Shown here piece after piece: positions 22,258 through 34,240 of a stretch of DNA of 64,000 nucleotides; position 1 is the first letter of the stretch, and every line of letters starts with the position of its first letter. This DNA comes from Mangifera indica. Its lineage: Eukaryota > Streptophyta > Magnoliopsida > Sapindales > Anacardiaceae. The position numbers and the translations under genes are program-made. The notes beneath the pieces were generated by a model. It did no database searches. It saw only the letters and a list, made by a program, of their open reading frames with translations, and had not been told where the DNA came from. The stretch is from NCBI RefSeq assembly GCF_011075055.1, contig NC_058139.1:15521584-15585583 (forward strand), given 5' to 3'.

Positions 22258-23619
22258 TTGGAGTTCATCAAAATGTTTACTTATGTGATCAAGTACAAAC
22301 ATGGAAAGGAAATCGTTGTTGTCGATGCATTGTCTAGAAGGTACGCATTACTTACTTCTTTGCAAACTAAGTTACTTGGTTTTGAATTACTTAAGGACTT
22401 ATATACTAATGATTCTGATTTTGGCAAAGTATGGAATGCATGTGATAAGTGTGCGTTTGGTGATTTTTATAGGCATGAAGGATTTCTATTTAGGGGAGAT
22501 AAATTATGTGTCCCTATTTGTTTTATTCATGAGTTGCTTGTTAAGGAAACTCACGGGGGTGGGTTGATAGGTCACTTTAATGTGCAAAAAACTCTAGATA
22601 TATTACGTGAGTATTTTTATTAGCCTAATATGAAACATGATGTGTAATCTGTTTGTGATAAGTGCATTACATGTAGGCAAGCAAAATCTAAGGTCAAACC
22701 GCATGGCTTGTATACCCCTTTACCTATACCTAACCAACCTTGGACTGATATTTCTATAGATTTTGTCTTAGGATTACTGAGGTCTCAAAGTGTTAAGGAC
22801 AACATATTTGTAGTTATTGATAGGTTTAGTAAAATGGCTTATTTTATTGATTGTTCTAAAACTAATGATGCAACACATATTATTGATTTGTTCTTTAAGG
22901 AAATGGTTCGCTTGCATGGTCTGCCAAGAACTATTGTTAGTGATAGAGATGTTAAGTTTTTAAGTAATTTTTAGTGCACTTTATGGAATAAATTGGGAAC
23001 TAAACTCTTATTTTCTACTGTTGCACATCTTCAAACAGATAGACAAATTGAAATAGTTGATGGGACACTCACTACTTTGTTATGTGGTATTGTTCAAAAG
23101 AACTTAAGGCAATATGAGAAGTGTTTACCACATGTTGAATTTGCTTATAATAGATTGTTCATTCTACTACTTCATTTTCACCTTTTGAAGTTGTTTATGG
23201 CTTTAATCTTTTAACTCTTTTGGATATTTTACCTTTGCCTACTAATGAACATGCTAATATTGATGGTATGAAAAAGGCAGACTTTGTGAAGGATTTACAT
23301 GCCAAGGTTTGTGCTAACATTGAAAGGAAGAATGAGCAAAATACAATACAAGCTAATAAGGGGCGTGTGAAGATTGTCTTCAAACTTGGTGATTGGGTGT
23401 GGGTGCATACGAGGAAGGAACACTTTCCCCCACAAAGAAACTCCAAATTGTAGCCTATAGGAGATAAACCTTTTCAAGTCTTGGAAAAGATTAATGGCAA
23501 TGCCTACAAACTAGATTTGCTAAGCACTTATGGTAATGTTAATACTACTTTTAATATTATTGACTTATCTTTGTTTGATGTAGGTGATTCGAGGATAAAT
23601 CCTTTTGAGGAAAGGGGAA
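22258..23619 (+). pseudogene. Gypsy-1 integrase
   Basis: Begins with VVVDALSRRYALL, then the zinc-binding region (H...HFNVQKTLDILREYFY), a stop, [13 protein letters not shown], and the catalytic core with DISIDF (first Asp), [10 protein letters not shown] (second Asp) and a QIEIVDGTL stretch keeping Glu. Stops lie near 22621, 22645 and 22972, and a frameshift near 23160. The C-terminal GDWVWVHTRKE and NPFEERG end at the polypurine tract. Confidence 0.85.
23607..23619 (+). promoter_or_regulatory. Polypurine tract of gypsy-1
   Basis: GAGGAAAGGGGAA immediately before the 3' LTR, the plus-strand priming site. It also encodes the E-E-R-G end of integrase. Confidence 0.85.
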
Positions 23620-24368
23620 TGATAAAGATCAAGGTATTGATCAAGTGTAACAAAACAAGTATTCCCAAGATCTTTTGCAAGGAATCGGTGGTCCAATGAC
23701 CAGAACAAAGACAAAGAAGATGAAAGAGGCTTTATAAAGCTTAATCATGGAGATGCATGACAAAGAGGTTGTTCTAGAAGTTTCCAATGCTACACCAAGG
23801 ATTATGACTTATCTTTAGGTGCAAGATAATGGACAAGTCTTAGAACTTGAAAAATAAAGCTTAAAGTCTATGATATAATTCCAGGCCGCATGGCCCAAAC
23901 TAAAGAAAGGCTTAATTAAAATGATTAGGTGTTTTGGGTTGTTAGATTTTAAGTTAAGGCTAAATATACATGTAAAAGACCTAACTTCTTAGGTTTATTT
24001 GGGCTTGTAGGTTGGCCTATATCTTCTTGGTTTTTTTACATTGACTTTTATGCCTAGGATTATGATGATTACATGTCTATATAAAGGCTACAACTATGAA
24101 TAACAAAAAACAGACATATCATTAATAATTTTGAGGTATTTTTAGCAAACTTTGCTTTGTTTCCTTATGTTCTTGGAAGAATACATCATCTTGACTTATC
24201 AAAAGAGTGATCAACCTTTGTAGTGTCTTAAGATTGGGGTTTTTAAGGACTTAGTTTCCTTAGGGTTCAAAACTGATTGATCTAACTTGTTTTCTAGCTT
24301 TTCTAGGGTGTGCATAACGGATTGACTCAAGGGTTCCTAGGGCAGGTCACCTAGCAGGTTCTTTATCA
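23620..24368 (+). repeat. 3' LTR of gypsy-1
   Basis: 749 bp, TGATAAAGATCAAGG to GGTTCTTTATCA. Directly follows the polypurine tract and is followed by LINE sequence. Confidence 0.92.
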
Positions 24369-25302
24369 CAAAATTTATTAGGCATCAGTTTTCGTTCTTC
24401 CTTCTAAAGTGTTTAAGGACATTGATACCAAGGTGAAAGCATTCTTTTGGACCAAGATAAACATTAATAAAAGGAAAGTTGTAATAGCTTGAAAGGATTT
24501 GTGTTTGCCTAAAAATATAAGAGGTCGCAACCTTATGTGTAGTAAAGAGTAAAACAAGGCTACCATGGCTAAACATATATGGGATATTTGTCAAAAATCA
24601 AATTGTTCCCTTTGGGTTGATTAGGTCAAAACCTTTAGGCTTAAGGATAAGAGTTTATAGGAAATGAATGCATTGGAAATAGCTCTTGGACTTGGAAGAA
24701 AATTATGAAAATGAAGGAGTTTATGAAGAGAAGGATAAGAGTCAAGATAGGAAATGGTGAAAAAACGCTTCTTTGGAAGGAAAATTTGCATCCCCTTAGC
24801 CCATTGATAAAGAGATATGGTCATCATATCATCTATGATGCGGGGTGAGGTATGAATTACAAAGTTAAGAGCCTAATTGAAAGTGATGATTAGAGATGAC
24901 TTTCAACTAATACAATCCACCTAATTGAAAAGAGAAGCTTAATCAATTTTTGACCAAATGAAGATGAAGATAAGATTGTGTGGCTTTCTAATAAGGATAG
25001 TGTCTTCTCCATAAATTTAGCTTGGAATGAATTCAAAAGAAAAGAGGAAGTAAAATGAAATAGTTTGGTTTAGCATAAAAACCACATTCTTAGGTACTCT
25101 CTAATCCTTTGTGTGGTGATGAAAATGAGGTTGCTAACCAAGGACAAACTTTTCAGGTATGACATCACTCAATCAACCACTTGTGTTCTTTGCAATGGCT
25201 CGAATGAGACTCTTCACCATCTTTTCTTCCATTATGCCTATTGCAAATTCATTTAGAAGGGCATTTTGAAATTATGAGATAAAAGGTATGATGCTCAACA
25301 TT

Positions 25303-25347
<45 letters not shown>

Positions 25348-25530
25348 AATATTGCGGTGGAATGGAATGCTTCCAGCATTTAAAACTTGATAAGTAAAAT
25401 GGCTCTTGGGGTTGGCATCTATGTAATATAGAGGGAGAGAAATAGTAGATGCTTCTCAGGTCAAACCCTTTCTAAAGAGATTATTTTCATAAGAGTATAT
25501 CGCATATGTAGAGACAAAAGGGCTTATTTT
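24369..25530 (+). mobile_element. L1-like LINE, right part
   Basis: Continues the protein interrupted at 15818: YQASVFVLPSKVFKDIDTK, VKAFFWTK, ATMAKHIWDICQK (near 24565), then the zinc-binding RT-associated domain (zf-RVT-like) with WLSNKDSVFSINLAWNEF, LLTKDKLFRYDI, CVLCNGSNETLHHLFFHY near 25170-25235. A TA microsatellite interrupts it at about 25304. The 3' end is not clear. Confidence 0.8.
25304..25344. repeat. (TA)n microsatellite
   Basis: About 40 bp of uninterrupted TA within the LINE. Confidence 0.9.
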
Positions 25531-26014
25531 TTAGTTTTCAACCATACAAGGGAGAATGAGAAAATTGCAAAGGCATAAGGCTTACCTAATTGTGTATTCA
25601 AGTGTAAAAAGAATGGATGATAACTATAAGATGTTGGATGGAATAGAATGGAGGAAATCATAGCCAGTATGTTAGAGGAGCATAACTGGTTTTTGTTTTT
25701 CATGGTTGGCATGTATAAGATGCATGACTAGACTTTTATTAACACGATTGCCTTAAAGATTGGCATAGCTGGACTTCGATTAGTATGATTGGCAAGTTTA
25801 TAGTGCACAACCAGAAGGTTCTTGGTATATTTGCATTGATTTTGCTAGGCACAGATGAAAGGCTGAGAAGCATGGATGAAAGAAATGTAATTGGCATGAC
25901 TAGATTATGGAAAAACACAGTTGGAATAAGAGATCCATGAACTTAAGGAACAATTAGCCTAAGTTTTATAACTTGTGACTGAACCAAACACCTAACCCAC
26001 CTCCTAAGCCTAAG
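25531..26014. other. No gene seen
   Basis: Probably the decayed LINE tail. Loose repeats of TGGCATGACTAGACTT-like sequence (25708-25800) and no coding. Confidence 0.4.
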
Positions 26015-27277
26015 TGTAACACCCAGATTTAGGTATGTCAATAAACTCTACTTCCAAAATTACTCCTAGAGTTGATTTTATAACTTGTTATTTAAAGAAA
26101 TTGTAAAAAAATTATTTAAAACCACTAAATGAACAATAATTTTTAAAGGGGGTAAAATGGTCATTTTAGAAGGATTTAAGAGACAAAGTGGGAATGTAAA
26201 TTGAATGGCATACTTGAAATTATATAATAGTGCTAAGGGTTTTTAGTAATTGGCTAAGGATAAAATAGTCATTTATGGAGAAGGTTAACGGTAAATTAGT
26301 CCAAAATGGTTATAAAACAACCAAACTATTCATTTTCTTCTTCCTTGGCCAAGAATTCTCCATAATTTTACTTAAGTTTTTCTTCAAACAAAAATTCACC
26401 AAAAAACCTAGCTAAACCACCTAATTTCCAGAGCCTCCAATTATAAAAAGTGTAGATCTATCAATTCTGATAAGTTCTAAGGTAAAACGTTTAATTTTTA
26501 AGAGATGTCGAGTTTAGAGTTTTGATGCATGATTATATTGTTGGTTGATTAAGGTTACTAAGAAGAAGAAAAGAAGGAGGATAGACTTAAATCACCTAAT
26601 TAGCAAAAAAAAAGATAAAAATTTCATATTTTACATACTTGAAGTAATTTGAGTTAGGTTATTCAAATAACCTTTACTTGTATAAGTGTGTAGGGTATAA
26701 AATTAAGGTGATTTATGCTTAAAAGAATAAAGAAATTTATTAGGAATTATGATGTAATTTTTTTGCCATAAGGGTATTTTAGCCATTTCTTATTCCTGGG
26801 GTTAGCTTAGTTGATTTTGTGTATTGAGTATGTGAGGAATAATGAATTGATGGAATAATTTGCACTAAGGGTAGGCATATAACTTTTAGCCATAAGGATA
26901 AAAGTGTCATTTTATGTGATGATAAAAGGTTAATTTTGCTTAATTATGTGCATGATATGTGTAAAAATTATTATAATAAATATGTATAATCATATGGAAT
27001 GCATGAGATATATGTAAATGCATGAGAAAATAATCTGATGCTCAATGAAGCTTGAAAAGAATAAGGAAAAACAATGAATGGACATATTTCATCTTATGGT
27101 TATACATGTATACATGAGGAATCATAACATATGCATGATTTCAGAAAAATAAAGAAAGAAGAAAAACATTTTCTAAGTTATGCATGTTTTCGAAAAATGG
27201 AAAACAAGTGTTTTTGGTTTTATAATGACTCATATGATATAGGAAAGCAGAAAGCATGCTTAAAATCCTTACACGCG

Positions 27278-27385
27278 AGTTGTACTATGTGGACAGCGAA
27301 GAAAGATATCAGTTGTACTGTGTGGACAACAAAAAAAGATATCAACTGTATTGTGTGGACAATAAAGAAAGATGTTAGCTGCAAA
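27278..27385. repeat. 33-bp minisatellite, 3.3 copies
   Basis: Units at 27278, 27311 and 27344 of the form AGTTGTACTGTGTGGACAAC + AAAAAAAGATATC, then a partial copy. The period is a multiple of three, so the + strand frame shows a C-T-x-W-T-x-K-K-D-x-x repeat. I see no reason to call it protein-coding. Confidence 0.85.
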
Positions 27386-27987
27386 GAAAAAAATAGTGAA
27401 ATATGCGTGTGAGAGAAGATTGTACCTTGTATGGTGACTGTGAGTACTGTTTTATATAATCTAGACTGGTCAATGAAAATATTTGACCAAAAAAAAATAA
27501 GAATTAGCAAATATTTTATGAAAATCATTTGCATTAGAATCATGCATGCAAGCCTATGTGGCCAATAAAGAGTAGAGAAAGATGTACAATCAGAAAATAG
27601 AAAAGTCATGGCACTCATACATGCATAAATCATAACGAGTGAATCATATTCGTATAGTAAGGAAATGAATAAATTTGTGAATGAAAAGAATGATCATATA
27701 TGGTTAATGCGTGTTCTATATAAATTATTTTGTATGTGAATAACCCAGACACGTTGAGTATGAAAGAGATTAGTACTGGTATGAAAAACTTTGAGTATTG
27801 AGTATAATTTTCTTACTGAGCCATGGTCGCTCACTCCGTTTAATTTAATATTTTACAAGTAAAAATTTGCAGCAAAGGTTCCCGAGAAGCACGAGCGAGA
27901 CATAAGGCTATGGGAGGAGGTTACCACATTTTTATCGATTTATATGTTTTTGGTGTCTATGTGCATATATGTATGTATATGTGACTT

Positions 27988-27993
<6 letters not shown>

Positions 27994-28078
<85 letters not shown>
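27994..28078. repeat. (TA)n microsatellite, ~85 bp
   Basis: About 42 uninterrupted TA units, the longest simple repeat in the window. Confidence 0.95.
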
Positions 28079-28080
<2 letters not shown>

Positions 28081-28404
28081 TTAGTCGTTGAAATTGGTTA
28101 TAAAGTTTCTATTGGTAGTAATTTTTATGGTGGTTACTATTAAATATTTATTTTGTTAATTGTGATTAAGTTGATGAAAATCCAGTCGGTTGATAGGACT
28201 GGTTTGTGTGAATTGTTAATTAGGAATGTTACAAGGCATAATAAAATAGGGGAACTCTTGCCGTTTTTCTATAACACATTTATTAGTTAGGAGAGGTTAC
28301 ACTAAGCATCCTTACCTCCACCTTATCAACTACATAATTACCAAAGACTACCTAGACAACCACTTCTACTTGCATATTGTAAAGAAGAGTTACTATCACT
28401 AGTG

Positions 28405-29130
28405 AGTCTAGTGACAGTAAGGGTATTAGGAGTAAGAGACCTATGGATGATGATCATGGACTAAAAATTGATAACCCAAACTTTAAGGAGAGTCTTAGCC
28501 CAAATGATTTTGTTGATTGGCTTTGTGCCATTGAGAGAGTGTTTGAATACAAGGGATACTTGGATGAGAAGAGATGTAAGGTGGTCATATTGAAGTTTAA
28601 GGACTATATATCTTTATGGTGGAAAAACTTTAAGAAGCAAAAACGTAGAGAATGGAAGGAAAGAGTGAGATCATAAGAGAAATTAAAAAAATTACTCAAG
28701 AAGAGATTCCTACCAGAGAACTATAAGCAAGAATTGTACCTCAAACTTCACACATATAAGTAAGTAGATAGTAGTGTAGAAAAGTATATTAGGGAGTTTG
28801 AAAAAATAATGATGATGAGTGAGATGCTTGAATTGAAAGAGCAAAACATTGCTCAGTTTCTTGGAGGACTAAGATAAGATATAACCAATATGGCAGAGTT
28901 ACCCCTATTACTTTTTTAAGGATGTGTGCAAGTTTGCCATCAAGATTAAGATTATTTTGACTACCAATAAAAAAAAAAAAAGCCATAAGACTTTCAACCA
29001 CTAAAACCTTTAGCAAGAGGACTTCATTTTCCAATAGGTCTTCTTCATATGCCAAACCTAAGATTTCTTCAAGAGACAAAGGCAAGAAGAAAATGGTCGA
29101 ACAACACAAAGATAAGCACAATTTGACAAG
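28405..29130 (+). pseudogene. Gypsy-3 gag
   Basis: MDDDHGLKIDNPNFKESLSP, then DFVDWLCAIERVFEYKGYLD and LWWKNFKKQK match the retrotransposon gag core. A stop lies at 28674. FEKIMMMSEMLELKEQNIAQ and FLGGLR follow after it. A Lys-rich tail ends at 29130 where a copia LTR inserted. The tail resumes at 30874. Confidence 0.8.
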
Positions 29131-30873
29131 TGTTAAGGTAGGTGCCCTAGAGCGAATTGATTTGACATTTGTTGATGTAATTCTATTTCATTAATTAAAA
29201 AAGGATTAATTATTATTCAATTCATATATATATATTTTTATATGACTGGGTGAATAACATGCCTTTAGAATGGTAGAATTATAACAAAAGGATCAAATGA
29301 CTGATCGTGAGAACCCTATGCACACATTAAAAACCATAATCTTGATATTACAATGAACAATGGCATATGTAATGATAATGAGATTATCATAGTATTGAAC
29401 AATCTTATCGGAAGGTAGTGACAGTTCTCACGTGTCAAAGCTATTTATAGACAACTTAGTGTAATATATGGGTGAACATTGTAGACAAGTTCACCAAATT
29501 GACCTTACTAGGGGGTATCTATATGGATAGTTGCTCTAATATCTATAGAATAAATCTTCTGAACACCATGGGTGCATGTGATCTTATGACTTAAAGTCGC
29601 TAGACCGTCTCATGTAAGGATCAATATGGTTTGACACTATCTAGTATACTGTTAGAACTAGGGTTTCATAAATGTAGTGTATGACCATATTATGAGATAT
29701 ATGGAAGCTATGGTTAATCAAAAAAGGATTTATCACTTTTTAGCATAAGAAAAGATATCTCACATAAAAATACTGAATGACATTCATTACTGCTTAAATT
29801 TATGGCCATAATAGGATAAGGTTGTAGTATAATCCATGTTAGTCATTAATGTGCATCTGTTCATATTGAGGAAATATTGAGATAAACATATTTTTATGTC
29901 TCAGTGTGTAGAGATATTGACTAATGAAAGGATTAAATTACATATAACTGTGATATTGTAAAAGCTTAAAAAATGTTCGCTGACATTCTGTCGTTTAGGT
30001 GGTCATCATGCTTTGGTAAAGACTAATTTTAGTTTGTGTCTAAATTTAACCTAAATTTAGACATTATTGGTTCGATAAAAAGCTTATGGGTCACACATTT
30101 ATAGGGGTTAATTCGAACCCAAAGATAAGGAACGTTTGATGACAATCCTAATGTCTAAGGAAAGAAAGAAAGATACGAATAGACTGGGTTTTCCTATTGG
30201 GTTGAAAGATTTGGTTTCACAATACTTTGACTAAAGTACATAACCATATGTACTTGGTTACGTTGATGTCGACCATGCATAGCATGGCATGACTGTACTA
30301 TGCCTCATAGAAGCATGGCACGACTAGACACATATTGTCCAAGCCATGAATGCTTAGAGAAAATACATGGGAGGCACAGTTGTGTGCCACCTATGTATGT
30401 CACTTTAGCATGGGATTAATTAGAATCCTAATTAAATAAGGATTACTGTGCACTTTTATATAAAAAGTATTTTATTCATGTCAAAGATCTATCACACTTA
30501 ATACAGATACACATTTATGAAAACCTTAGTTACCGTTTGGGTTTTCTAAAATTCTTTTTTCCTCTGAACATGTCATTCATCTAACACAGGGGCCCTAGTA
30601 GCCTTTTTCATAGACAACTTCTCGTGTTCATGCTTTATATGGATATTAGGGTGCCATCTCACAAGGGTTGGTTAATGTTTGTTTCTTTGCCACATGAAGA
30701 CTTAGAAGAGCCACCAATGCATGTATAAACCCTAAAATACCTTATGAGCATTTTGTATGTTCATGATAAATATGTTTTAAAATGAGTATCTTGGTTAGTG
30801 TTTTAAGATTGTATATTTTTATAAAATTTTAATTCTATTGCATTACCAATTAACGGTGCCCTAAAACCCTACA
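29131..30873 (+). mobile_element. Solo LTR of a Ty1/copia element
   Basis: 1,743 bp beginning TGTTAAGGTAGGTGCCCTAG and ending CCTAAAACCCTACA, flanked by perfect 5-bp repeats ACAAG (29126-29130, 30874-30878). Its start and body match the LTR copies at 46951 and 54965. Formed by recombination between the two LTRs of a full element. Confidence 0.92.
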
Positions 30874-31440
30874 ACAAGAATAAACCAAAATGACAAAAAA
30901 TGCTTCAAGTGTCATAACTATGGGCATCTTTAAGCAAATTATCCTAATTGAAGGGTGATAACTCTTAAGGGGATTCAAACAGTTGAGGAGGCTTACCAAT
31001 ACATGGAAGATAAAGATGATAAGGGGAATAAGGACTCGACTGAACATGAAAAAAAAGAAGAGGTGATAGAAGAAGTGGACAATAGTAACATGTTAGTGCT
31101 TAAAAGAGCCTTGCATGTCCAAAAAAACCTTTATAAGGATCAAAGGCTTACATTTTCTAAATAAGGTGCACCATCAATGGCAAGATGTGTTTGATCATAA
31201 TAGATAGTGGGACTTATACTGATGTGGTGTCTACTGCATTTGTGGAAAAGTTTAAATATACAAGTTTCAATGGCTAAGCAATAGGAGTAGTCTTCAAGTG
31301 ATGTGCAATAGGAGTATTCAAGGTAAGTGCTTCTCTCTTTGTACATTGGCAAACATTATGTTGTATAAGTAATGTGTGATATTATACCTATGGATACATA
31401 TCATGTATTGTTAGGGAAACCTTGACAATTTGATAGGAGT
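30874..31440 (+). pseudogene. Gypsy-3 zinc knuckle and protease
   Basis: KCFKCHNYGHL then ANYPN is a C-x2-C-x4-H knuckle whose last Cys is lost (about 30907-30950). An acidic spacer (30961-31150) follows. The protease appears at about 31195: IIIDSGTYTDVVSTAFVEKF keeps the D-S-G active site. Downstream is broken by stops and frameshifts. Confidence 0.75.
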
Positions 31441-31659
31441 GCGAAGAATGATGGTAGGAATAACATTTATTCTTTTAGATTCAAGAAGAAGATCATTACC
31501 CTAGCACCCCTTAACCCTAATCAAATCTATCAAACACAAAAGGGGAAAAAAATTAGGAAGGATAATTTATTCTTGAGTAGAGGTCAAATAGAGAGAACCA
31601 TTAGTTGAGAGGAAAAAAGGAAGAAAGGTGAATGCATCCCCTACCTTAGTTTAACCCTG

Positions 31660-32556
31660 ACTTTGACAGTTTAAAGATGTCTTCCCTAGTGATTTTCCAT
31701 CCGGTTTGCCACCCATGAGGGGAATTGAGCACCATATTGACCTTATTCTTGAGGCCATCTTACCTAATAGGGTAGCTTGTTGATGTAGCCTAATGGAAAC
31801 CAAAAAGTTTCAAAGACAAGTTGATAAGTTGATTACAAGAGGGTTTGTGAGAGAAAGTATGAGTCCATGCTCGATGTTAGCCTTGCTTGTGCCTAAGGAA
31901 GATGGAACCTATAGATGAGTGTTGATAGTAAAGCCATCAATAACATCACCATAAAGTATAGGTATCCATACCCTGGTTGGATGATATGTTTGATGAGTTA
32001 TATGGTGTATCTATCTTTTCCAAAATTGACTTAAGAAATAGGTAGCACCAGATTCAGACGAAGGAAGGATATGAATGGAAAATGACTTTCAAGACCAAAG
32101 AGGCTTGTATGGATGGATGGTGATGCCTTTTGGCCTATAAAATGCTTCAAACACATTTATAAGGTTGATAAATGAGGTACTTAAACCTTTAATTGGTAAT
32201 TTTTTTTTTTTTTGTATAGTTGGGGACCTCATTTGTATTTGTTGGATGGGTAAATTTGGGACATAGTGACCAAACACATAACCATTACACTTGTTAAGTT
32301 AAAGTTTCACAAGTATGGTAAAGGCTCAAACTCAAGCCTTCACCTTGGAAGTTCTAATGCTCTGCTAAATTTTCTAACCTTTGAGGTCTACAAATTTGTT
32401 GTTGTTTACTTTAATGATATTCTTGTGTATAGAAAAGGCTAAAAGGAATATACTCAGCATTTAAGGTCAATGTTTGAGGTGTTGAGGAAGCAAAAGCTTT
32501 ATAAGAAATTAGAGAAATGTAAATTCTTTGTAGGTAGTATCATCTTCCTTGGATAT
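31660..32556 (+). pseudogene. Gypsy-3 reverse transcriptase, left part
   Basis: DFPSGLPPMRGIEHHIDLI, RQVDKLITRGFVRESMSP and [10 protein letters not shown] before a SINE (32200-32390). Then [16 protein letters not shown], with Y-F-N-D in place of Y-F-D-D (AAT at 32413-32415), and SIIFLGY, cut at 32556 by gypsy-2. Multiple stops. Confidence 0.8.
32200..32390 (-). mobile_element. tRNA-derived SINE, antisense
   Basis: On the minus strand: a head with box A-like GGTTAGAAAATTTAGCAGAG and box B-like GCTTGAGTTTGAGCC spaced as in tRNA-derived SINEs, a ~100-bp body, and a 3' A-run (T-run at 32200-32213). It splits the gypsy-3 RT codons for 'IG' and 'KFVVVYF'. Only a short AATTT-type direct repeat is visible at its edges. 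Confidence 0.65.
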
Positions 32557-33301
32557 TGACGGAGATCAAGGTGTTGATCAAGTGCAACAAAGCAAGTATT
32601 CCCAATATCCTTTACAAGGAATTAGTGGTCCAATGACTAGAACAAGGACAAAGAAAATGAAAGAGGTTTTACAAGGCTTAATCATGGAGATGCATGACAA
32701 AGAGGTTGTTCCAGAAGTTTCCAATGCTACACTAAGGATAATCACTTATCTTTATGTGCAAGATAATGGACAAGTCTTAGAACTTGAAGAATAAAGCTTG
32801 GTGCCCATGATATAATTTCGGGCCACATGGCCTAAGCTAAAGAAAGGCTTAAATAAAATGATTAGGTGTTTTGGGTTGTTAGATTTATAAGTTAGGGCTA
32901 AATATACATGTAAAAGACTTAACTTCTTGGGTTTATTTGGGCTTGTAGGTTGGCCCATGTCTTGATATATTAGCTAAGGTTTTTTCACTTTGACTTTGAT
33001 GCCTAGGATTATGATGATTACATGTCTATATAAAGGCTACAACTATGAAAAACGAAAAATAGACTTATCATTAATAATTTTGAGGTATTTTCAACAAAGT
33101 TTGCTTTGTTTCCTTGTGTTCTTGGAAGAATACATCATTTTGACTTATCAAAGGAGTGATCAAACTTTGTGGCATCTTAAGGATTTAGTTTCCTTAGGGT
33201 TCTAATCGGATTGATCCAACTTGTTTTCTAGCTATTTTGAGGTGTGCATAACGGATTGATTCAAGGGTTCCTAGGCAGGTCGCCTAGTGGGTTCTTTATC
33301 A
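32557..33301 (+). repeat. 5' LTR of gypsy-2
   Basis: TGACGGAGATCAAGG to GGTTCTTTATCA. The open frame for the pol C-terminus is still uninterrupted here (to the TAA after VLELEE at 32792-32794). Confidence 0.92.
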
Positions 33302-33303
33302 TT

Positions 33304-33316
33304 TGGTATCAGAGCC
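33304..33316 (+). promoter_or_regulatory. Primer-binding site of gypsy-2 (initiator tRNA-Met)
   Basis: TGGTATCAGAGCC just after the 5' LTR. Identical to that of gypsy-1. Confidence 0.9.
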
Positions 33317-34240
33317 TTGGTTCTAGAAACAGGTTTACGTCTCTTTTATCTATCTTTTTTAGTACTTTTCTCTGTGTCTTATTCATTCCTTATGTTCCTT
33401 TTTGCTTAGTTCTTCTTGTCTGTTCTAATCAACTTCTTGATCTTGAAGTTGTATTAATTCTATTTGAGTTTAATTTGATTAGATATTAAAAAGAAAAATT
33501 AGAATAAAAAAAAAAAGAACGAAAAAAAAAAAAAGAAGTTGTATTTAAGTTGAGTAGTGCATCTTGATTCTTGCCATCTATTGGTACAATTACACTTTGA
33601 CTTTAATTCTTTCCAAGCATCAAGAGGATATCTTAAAGTTATAAGTTTCATATTCCTATTTGAATTATTCATAAGAAGATTTTTTTTTTTGGATTTAGCT
33701 AGTTGACTAATTCAAAGCAAGCTGTATATTCCTTTTGTGCTAGGAATTCTTTTCCTAAATTATATAACAACTGTCCTACTACATTAATTAGTCCTAATCC
33801 TTATCAAATAAGGAATTCTTGTGTCTCAATTATTTCAATTTTGTGCTCCATATTTTACTTACCCTATTCCGGTTCAATTATGCACATATAAAATTATTTT
33901 TTACTTCATTTTGCTCTACTCCTTAAGTCTTTGCATTTTAGTGATTTCCTTTACATGTTTTTTGCTTCCTTTTGAAGTTTTCTTATTTTCTTGGCTCCGT
34001 TAATTATTTTTTTTATTTTATTTGCCGTTTGCCTCAACTAAGTTTTTAAAGTTCTAATTTTGAGACTTGCCACCATTTAACTGATTGCTCCTTATGATTT
34101 GTTGATCTTGATTCTTTTAAGAACATAAAGGGGGGCTACTTTAAGTGAAAAAAAAAAAAGAGAGAATGGTGAGATCATCATCGAGAACAGAGTGAAACAC
34201 GAGTGATAACAATTTGGTTTGAGTGTAAACACTTAAGGGA

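Larger units (their letters stand above)
15819..24368 (+). mobile_element. Gypsy-1: complete Ty3/gypsy LTR retrotransposon, decayed
   Basis: Two LTRs (15819-16570 and 23620-24368), a primer-binding site, gag-protease, RT, RNase H, integrase and a polypurine tract all lie in the expected order. Flanks CCAAA (15814-15818) and CAAAA (24369-24373) are a near-match 5-bp target duplication. LINE coding resumes exactly at the right edge. In the first ~120 bp the two LTRs differ at roughly a dozen sites by eye, mostly C/T and G/A changes, so the insertion is not recent. RT is interrupted by another LTR. Many stops make it inactive. Confidence 0.92.
26015..28233 (+). mobile_element. Probable solo LTR (TGTAACACCC...TGTTACA)
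   Basis: 2.2 kb with ends TGTAACACCC and GGAATGTTACA, an AT-rich promoter-like body, and a TGGTCGCTCACTCCG stretch as in large gypsy LTRs. No primer-binding site follows and no coding lies inside. The flanks (CTAAG and AGGCA) do not match, so the target duplication is lost or the limits are slightly off. Confidence 0.6.

Noticed and set aside
27131..27633. Overlapping open frames on both strands
   Set aside because: They come from the 33-bp minisatellite, whose period is a multiple of three, within a solo LTR.
26015..28233. Reading this LTR as the 5' LTR of gypsy-3
   Set aside because: No primer-binding site follows it, and gypsy-3 has no matching LTR on its right side.
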